Position numbers and translations under genes: made by a program. A stretch of DNA of 10,180 nucleotides from Prolixibacteraceae bacterium (lineage in GTDB: Bacteria; Bacteroidota; Bacteroidia; Bacteroidales; Prolixibacteraceae), in the NCBI GenBank assembly GCA_023228025.1, contig JALOCD010000134.1:1-10180 (forward strand), read 5' to 3'. Shown piece after piece: positions 6,106-10,180 of the stretch (position 1 is the first letter of the stretch; each line of letters opens with the position of its first letter). The notes below the pieces were generated by a model. That model searched no databases. It saw only the letters and a list, made by a program, of their open reading frames with translations, and was not told where the DNA came from.

Positions 6106-7362
6106 ATGAAGGTATTCAAATTTGGAGGAGCTTCAGTAAAAGATGCTGCTGCTGTGATCAACACAACATCTATCATTTGCAAGGAACCAGTACAATTGAT
6201 CGTGGTCGTTTCGGCCATGGGAAAAACTACGGATGCGTTGGTGGAGGTGACAAAAAACTATTTTAGCGGTAAAATTGATGAGGCCAGCCAAGGCATTATC
6301 AGGGCGAGAGACTATCACCTTAAAATTGCCAAAGAGCTTTTTACTGCCGGCAATGAAAAGCTGGAAAGATCCTTGTATGATGAGTTCGATGCCTTACTCA
6401 AAAGAGTAAATATTCCGCCTTCCCTGAATTATGATTTTGAATATGACCAGATTGTATCTACCGGGGAGATGGTTTCGACGGAAATCCTGGCGAGCTATTT
6501 AAATCACGTGGGAAAGGTCACAAAATGGATTGATGCGGGTCATTACATCCGCACCAATGATACCTGGCGGGAGGGGGAGATCGACTGGGAACTTACCAGG
6601 AAACTACTGCCTCAGGCTATTCAGTTCAAGGAAAACAGTGTCTGCCTCACGCAGGGATTCATCGGTGCTACCACCTTTAACCTGACAACCACGCTGGGAC
6701 GGGAAGGTTCCGACTTCACTGCGGCTATCATAGCCAATGTGATGGAGGCAGAGAGTGTAACGATCTGGAAGGATGTTCCGGGTATCATGAATGCCGATCC
6801 GCACAAATATATCAAGACCTTTAAACTTGAGAAACTTTCCTACCGGGAAGCTGTTGAAATGACCTATTATGGCGCCAAGGTCATCCATCCAAAAACAATG
6901 AAGCCATTGGTAGAGAAGCAGATACCTTTGTTTGTAAGGTCGTTTATACATCCCGAAGAGGATGGGTCTGAGATATGCAATATTGATCATCCAATGGAGT
7001 ACATACCGGTATTTATCAGCAAAGGAGATCAGATTTTGATCACCGTGTCTCCAAAGGATTTTTCGTTTATCGCGGAAGAGAGTATAGCAAATATCTATCG
7101 GTTATTTTCTAAATTTAGGATGAGAGTCAATCTGGTGCAACAGTCCGCCATGAATTTCTCATTGGCCATCGACAAGCCGGAGAGGGATTTCGATCAGATG
7201 ATCCGCGAGCTTTCTGAGCATTTTGTAGTTCATTACAACGACGGTCTCGAACTACTTACCATCCGCTATTTTACTCCTGAGGCTATAGCCGAAAGTACCA
7301 ATGGCAGAAGTATCTATGTTGAGCAGCGTACCCGTAAGATTGTACGTTTTCTGATCAAATAA
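6106..7362 (+). CDS. lysC: Aspartate kinase (monofunctional)
   Basis: It phosphorylates L-aspartate, the first step toward lysine/diaminopimelate, threonine and methionine. The 418-residue cytoplasmic protein has all kinase motifs: KFGGASV at 5-11, VVVSAMGKTTD at 33-43, GREGSDFTAA at 198-207, WKDVPGIMNADP at 221-232 and YGAKVIHPKTM at 255-265. The C-terminus from about 300 is an ACT regulatory region; the first ACT unit is clear (around VNLVQQSAMNFSLAI, 341-355), while the second (about 380-418) is short and lacks the usual glycine-rich start. No homoserine dehydrogenase domain is fused. The ATG follows an A-rich leader without a Shine-Dalgarno site. The gene runs convergently into dihydroorotase with no gap. 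The symbol lysC is by family; a genome may hold other isoenzymes. Confidence 0.93.
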   Translation: MKVFKFGGASVKDAAAVINTTSIICKEPVQLIVVVSAMGKTTDALVEVTKNYFSGKIDEASQGIIRARDYHLKIAKELFTAGNEKLERSLYDEFDALLKRVNIPPSLNYDFEYDQIVSTGEMVSTEILASYLNHVGKVTKWIDAGHYIRTNDTWREGEIDWELTRKLLPQAIQFKENSVCLTQGFIGATTFNLTTTLGREGSDFTAAIIANVMEAESVTIWKDVPGIMNADPHKYIKTFKLEKLSYREAVEMTYYGAKVIHPKTMKPLVEKQIPLFVRSFIHPEEDGSEICNIDHPMEYIPVFISKGDQILITVSPKDFSFIAEESIANIYRLFSKFRMRVNLVQQSAMNFSLAIDKPERDFDQMIRELSEHFVVHYNDGLELLTIRYFTPEAIAESTNGRSIYVEQRTRKIVRFLIK

Positions 7363-8733
7363 CTATTGGATATCCCTGTTGAAGGTTAATCTTTCTCCTT
7401 TTGAATCTTCGTGGAATGTTCCTTTCTTACCAGGATGGTTGTTCTCGTAGACCATCTTTCCATTTACAAACGTGTTGGTTACAAAGTAGTAAAAGGAGTT
7501 ACCTTCGAATGGTGACCAGTTGCATTTAGCCTGAATATTCTCCTTGGTAACAGTCCATTTACCTGCGTCGACCAACACAAGGTCAGCCTTATAGCCTTTC
7601 CTGATGTATCCGCGTTTCTCAATGCCAAACAGATCTGCTGGTGCGTGGCACATTTTTTCAACCACCTTTTCGATAGAGATTTTTCCGTTTCGGCTCATTT
7701 CGAGCATGGCAACCAGGGAGTGTTCCACCAGCGGACCACCCGAAGGCATTTTCAGGTAAGGACGACCTTTCTCCTCTTCGGTATGGGGGGCATGGTCGGT
7801 GGCAATCACGTCAATCCTGTTTTCATTGACCGCCTTGATCAGGCCGGCACGGTCGCTTGCAGATTTGATGGCAGGGTTCCATTTAATTTTCGCCCCATAT
7901 TTTTCGTAATCGGCATCCGAAAACCAGAGATGGTGCACACAAACTTCAGAAGTTATTTTTTTGCTTTTAATAGGCGCAGATTCAAATAAGGCAATTTCCG
8001 CCGCAGTTGAAACGTGCAGGATGTGAAGCCTGGTTCCATATTTTTTAGCCAGCTCAACTGCTTTGGAAGAAGAGTTAAAGCAGGCACTTGCATCACGGAT
8101 TTTGGGATGTTCGCTAAGGGGAATCTCTTCTCCATATTTTTCCACTGCCAAAGCAAGATTGGCTTGAACAATTGATTCATCCTCACAGTGAACTGCTATC
8201 AGCATTTTTGATTTCTGGAAGAGAGAAGCAAGGGTCCTAGGATTGTCGACCAACATATTGCCTGTAGATGAACCCATGAATACCTTAATACCGCAAACCT
8301 TTTCGGGATCAGTTTTCAGCAGTTCTTCCAGGTTATCATTGGTGGCTCCTATGTAAAAGGAGTAGTTGGCAAGGGAAACTTCCGATGCCCTTTGATATTT
8401 TTGATTTAAAAGATCCTGGGTGGTAGCCTGAGGAACGGTATTGGGCATCTCCATGAATGAGGTGATCCCTCCAGCGACTGCAGCCTTTGATTCAGAATAA
8501 ATATCTCCTTTATGGGTTAGCCCGGGTTCACGAAAATGAACCTGATCATCAATAATACCGGGTAGCAAATATTTACCGGATGCATCAATTACCTCTGAAT
8601 TAGCCAATATAGCTTCCGGCACCGAATCCCTGAATATCTTTTCGATGATACCATTCCGGATCAGCAGACTGGTATCCCGCAGAATCTTACCTTCATTGAC
8701 AACCTTTGCATCTTTTATTACTATATCCTTCAT
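7363..8733 (-). CDS. pyrC: Dihydroorotase, class I amidohydrolase
   Basis: It closes carbamoyl-aspartate to dihydroorotate in de novo pyrimidine synthesis. The 456-residue protein has the amidohydrolase layout: a small beta-sandwich half at the N-terminus (PGIID at 58-62), then DQVHFREPG at 63-71, MEMPNT at 94-99, GIKVFMGSSTG at 148-158 with K150 as a possible carboxylated lysine, VHCED at 181-185, LHILHVSTAAE at 236-246, and ATDHAPHT at 311-318 with catalytic D313. The first metal motif reads Q64-V-H66 rather than the usual H-x-H; from memory this Gln is shared by Bacteroides enzymes, so it is probably a lineage trait rather than damage. It lies 21 bp downstream of the GT2 gene on the same strand, very likely in one transcript. 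Its TAG stop (7363-7365) abuts the aspartate kinase TAA (7360-7362). Confidence 0.95.
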   Translation of the reverse strand: MKDIVIKDAKVVNEGKILRDTSLLIRNGIIEKIFRDSVPEAILANSEVIDASGKYLLPGIIDDQVHFREPGLTHKGDIYSESKAAVAGGITSFMEMPNTVPQATTQDLLNQKYQRASEVSLANYSFYIGATNDNLEELLKTDPEKVCGIKVFMGSSTGNMLVDNPRTLASLFQKSKMLIAVHCEDESIVQANLALAVEKYGEEIPLSEHPKIRDASACFNSSSKAVELAKKYGTRLHILHVSTAAEIALFESAPIKSKKITSEVCVHHLWFSDADYEKYGAKIKWNPAIKSASDRAGLIKAVNENRIDVIATDHAPHTEEEKGRPYLKMPSGGPLVEHSLVAMLEMSRNGKISIEKVVEKMCHAPADLFGIEKRGYIRKGYKADLVLVDAGKWTVTKENIQAKCNWSPFEGNSFYYFVTNTFVNGKMVYENNHPGKKGTFHEDSKGERLTFNRDIQ

Positions 8734-8754
8734 TTGTATTGGTTTGTTTTTTAT

Positions 8755-9492
8755 TTAGATCTTTTTTGCGGGATTTGAAAAATAGCTGGCAATTTTCATT
8801 TTGATGACCCCTTTGAAGGCTTCCCCGAAAATACTGCCACTCATTTTTGAGGCTCCCTCCTTGCGATCGGTAAAGATAATAGGGACTTCAACAATCTTAA
8901 AACCCAGTCGCCAGGTTTTGAACTTCATCTCAATTTGAAATCCATACCCCTTCATCTTGATTCTATTGAGGTCGAGGCGATCCAGTACGATACTCCTGTA
9001 GCATTTGAAACCGGCAGTAGTGTCCATGATTGTCATTCCGGTGACCATCCTCACATATTTCGAGGCACTGTAGGACATTAATACTCTTCTCAGGGGCCAG
9101 TTGATCACATTGATCCCGGAAATATACCTCGAACCTATGGCCAGATCGGCTCCTCCTTCGGCGCAAGCATTGTATAAATGGATCAAATCATTCGGATTGT
9201 GTGAAAAATCGGCATCCATTTCAAAGATGTACGAGTATCCACTCTCCAGGGCTCTTTTGAATCCGGTCAGGTATGCTGTACCCAGTCCCAGTTTACCTTT
9301 TCGTTCGGTCATAAAGAGTTGTGTTGGATATTTTTTCATTAAATTCCTGACAATTTCGGCTGTACCATCAGGCGAATTATCATCAATGATTAATATATGA
9401 AAAGGCTTAGGAAGATGGAAGATTGTTCGGATCATCCGCTCAATGTTCTCTTTTTCGTTGTAGGTTGGGATAATAATGATGCTGTCAGACAC
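8755..9492 (-). CDS. GT2 glycosyltransferase, polyprenol-phosphate mannose synthase (Dpm1) type
   Basis: Family members transfer a sugar, usually mannose from GDP-mannose, to polyprenyl phosphate at the inner face of the membrane, making a lipid-linked donor. The 245-residue protein is a single GT-A domain with no transmembrane helices, like DPM1-type soluble enzymes. Visible motifs are IIIPTYNEKENI at 6-17, IIDDNSPDGTA at 35-45, EMDADFSHNP at 91-100 (DxD metal site), DTTAGFKCYR at 157-166 and GYGFQIEMKF at 182-191, followed by EVPIIFTDRKEGASKMS. The start is GTG at 9492; no in-frame ATG lies upstream, and AAGGA sits just ahead on the minus strand. It is first in a two-gene unit with pyrC and divergent from the rRNA operon. 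The sugar donor (mannose or glucose) is not decidable from sequence alone. Confidence 0.88.
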   Translation of the reverse strand: MSDSIIIIPTYNEKENIERMIRTIFHLPKPFHILIIDDNSPDGTAEIVRNLMKKYPTQLFMTERKGKLGLGTAYLTGFKRALESGYSYIFEMDADFSHNPNDLIHLYNACAEGGADLAIGSRYISGINVINWPLRRVLMSYSASKYVRMVTGMTIMDTTAGFKCYRSIVLDRLDLNRIKMKGYGFQIEMKFKTWRLGFKIVEVPIIFTDRKEGASKMSGSIFGEAFKGVIKMKIASYFSNPAKKI

Positions 9493-9659
9493 TTTCCTTT
9501 TGTTTCAATGAAGATGTAAAAATAATACAAATGTGTTATTTCTGCTAAAAAAATAGCTTCTGCTTCTTTTTTTTATTTTTTTTCATGTGTATAACATTTC
9601 AGATAGTCAAAAGGATAGCAGCAGTGATTCTTTTTTTTACGAACTATTTTAACAACTTG

Positions 9660-9691
9660 GTTGTTTAGGAAATAAAAACGCATTACATTTG
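9660..9691 (+). promoter_or_regulatory. Ribosomal RNA operon promoter (Bacteroidota consensus)
   Basis: TACATTTG at 9684-9691 is an exact match to the -7 element TAnnTTTG, and GTTG at 9660-9663 gives a -33 element (consensus TTTG) with a 20-bp spacer. The start point is expected near 9695. Upstream are T-rich tracts (9567-9583 and 9631-9638) that could act like an UP element. Overlapping the -33 region is the inverted repeat AACAAC-TTG-GTTGTT (9651-9665). Confidence 0.75.
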
Positions 9692-9694
9692 CAC

Positions 9695-9915
9695 TCCCTT
9701 TCGGGGCGAAAGCCGGATAGAGATTGAGGGTTTGAGCAGGAGAGGGAAAAGAAGAAAGACAATAGTTCATTGAAAGATATTGAGAAGAAGGTAAGAAGAG
9801 AAGATACTAGGTTCTGAATTGAGCGATATCTGAGAAGGTATTGTGATATTCTGCAAAAACTTTGGTAATAAAACTAAAGCCTGAGGTTAAAAGGATATAA
9901 ATTAAAATTTTCTAT
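9695..9915 (+). ncRNA. Leader of the ribosomal RNA transcript
   Basis: This is the roughly 220-nt stretch between the promoter and 16S rRNA; no protein is encoded. It opens with a perfect 6-bp hairpin (CTTTCG, loop GGG, CGAAAG; 9698-9712), then a purine-rich tract. GTTCATTGAAA at 9765-9775 resembles an antitermination boxA. An imperfect direct repeat (GATATTGAGAAG near 9776 and GATATCTGAGAAG near 9824) and a 7-bp hairpin with one G-U pair (9860-9879) follow. The last 30 nt before 16S are AT-rich. The partner strand of the RNase III processing stem lies beyond the window. Confidence 0.6.

Positions 9916-10180
<265 letters not shown>

Noticed and set aside
9573..9770. Minus-strand 65-residue frame upstream of 16S rRNA
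   Set aside because: It covers the rRNA promoter and T-rich tracts on the opposite strand, and its composition looks like translated AT-rich non-coding DNA.

Overview
The window comes from a member of the Bacteroidota, most likely order Bacteroidales. The start of a 16S rRNA gene (from about 9916 to the window end) has the Bacteroidales-type 5' sequence around GATGAACGCTAGCGGGAGGC. The rRNA promoter has the Bacteroidota form (TAnnTTTG at -7). Genes lack clear Shine-Dalgarno sites, and the dihydroorotase has the form of the enzyme I recall from Bacteroides. The 16S start resembles Dysgonomonadaceae (Proteiniphilum/Petrimonas type), but only about 265 nt are visible, so family placement is tentative.

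Left part (1-5983, + strand) is an accessory carbohydrate block: the 3' part of a UroD/MtaA-like methyltransferase-family gene, a secreted GH29 alpha-L-fucosidase with a C-terminal discoidin-like domain, a RhaM-type (DUF718) deoxysugar mutarotase, and a secreted parallel beta-helix protein that resembles GH141 glycosidases. Together they suggest release and uptake-level processing of L-fucose (or L-rhamnose) from a complex glycan, possibly one with O-methylated sugars. No SusC/SusD pair, sulfatase or regulator is visible.

This block is interrupted by a 1061-bp IS630-family insertion sequence (2948-4008) whose ends can be read directly: imperfect inverted repeats of about 30 bp flanked by a TA duplication. 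It landed in the TA that overlaps the ATG start codon of the beta-helix gene. The duplication rebuilds the ATG but replaces everything upstream of it. The transposase is dead in conventional reading (one frameshift and one nonsense codon), although all DDE motifs are still recognisable.

Right part (5984-10180) is core genome: a monofunctional aspartate kinase (+), then a convergent minus-strand pair, a polyprenol-phosphate-mannose-synthase-like GT2 followed by dihydroorotase (pyrC). Divergent from this pair is a ribosomal RNA operon, with its promoter near 9660-9691, a leader of about 220 nt and the start of 16S rRNA. The stop codons of the aspartate kinase and dihydroorotase genes abut exactly.

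I see no phage, CRISPR, toxin-antitoxin or defence system. The most interesting points are the start-codon IS insertion, the palindrome over the transposase start, the pairing of a UroD-like methyltransferase with fucose enzymes, and the missing first histidine of the metal-binding motif in the dihydroorotase.
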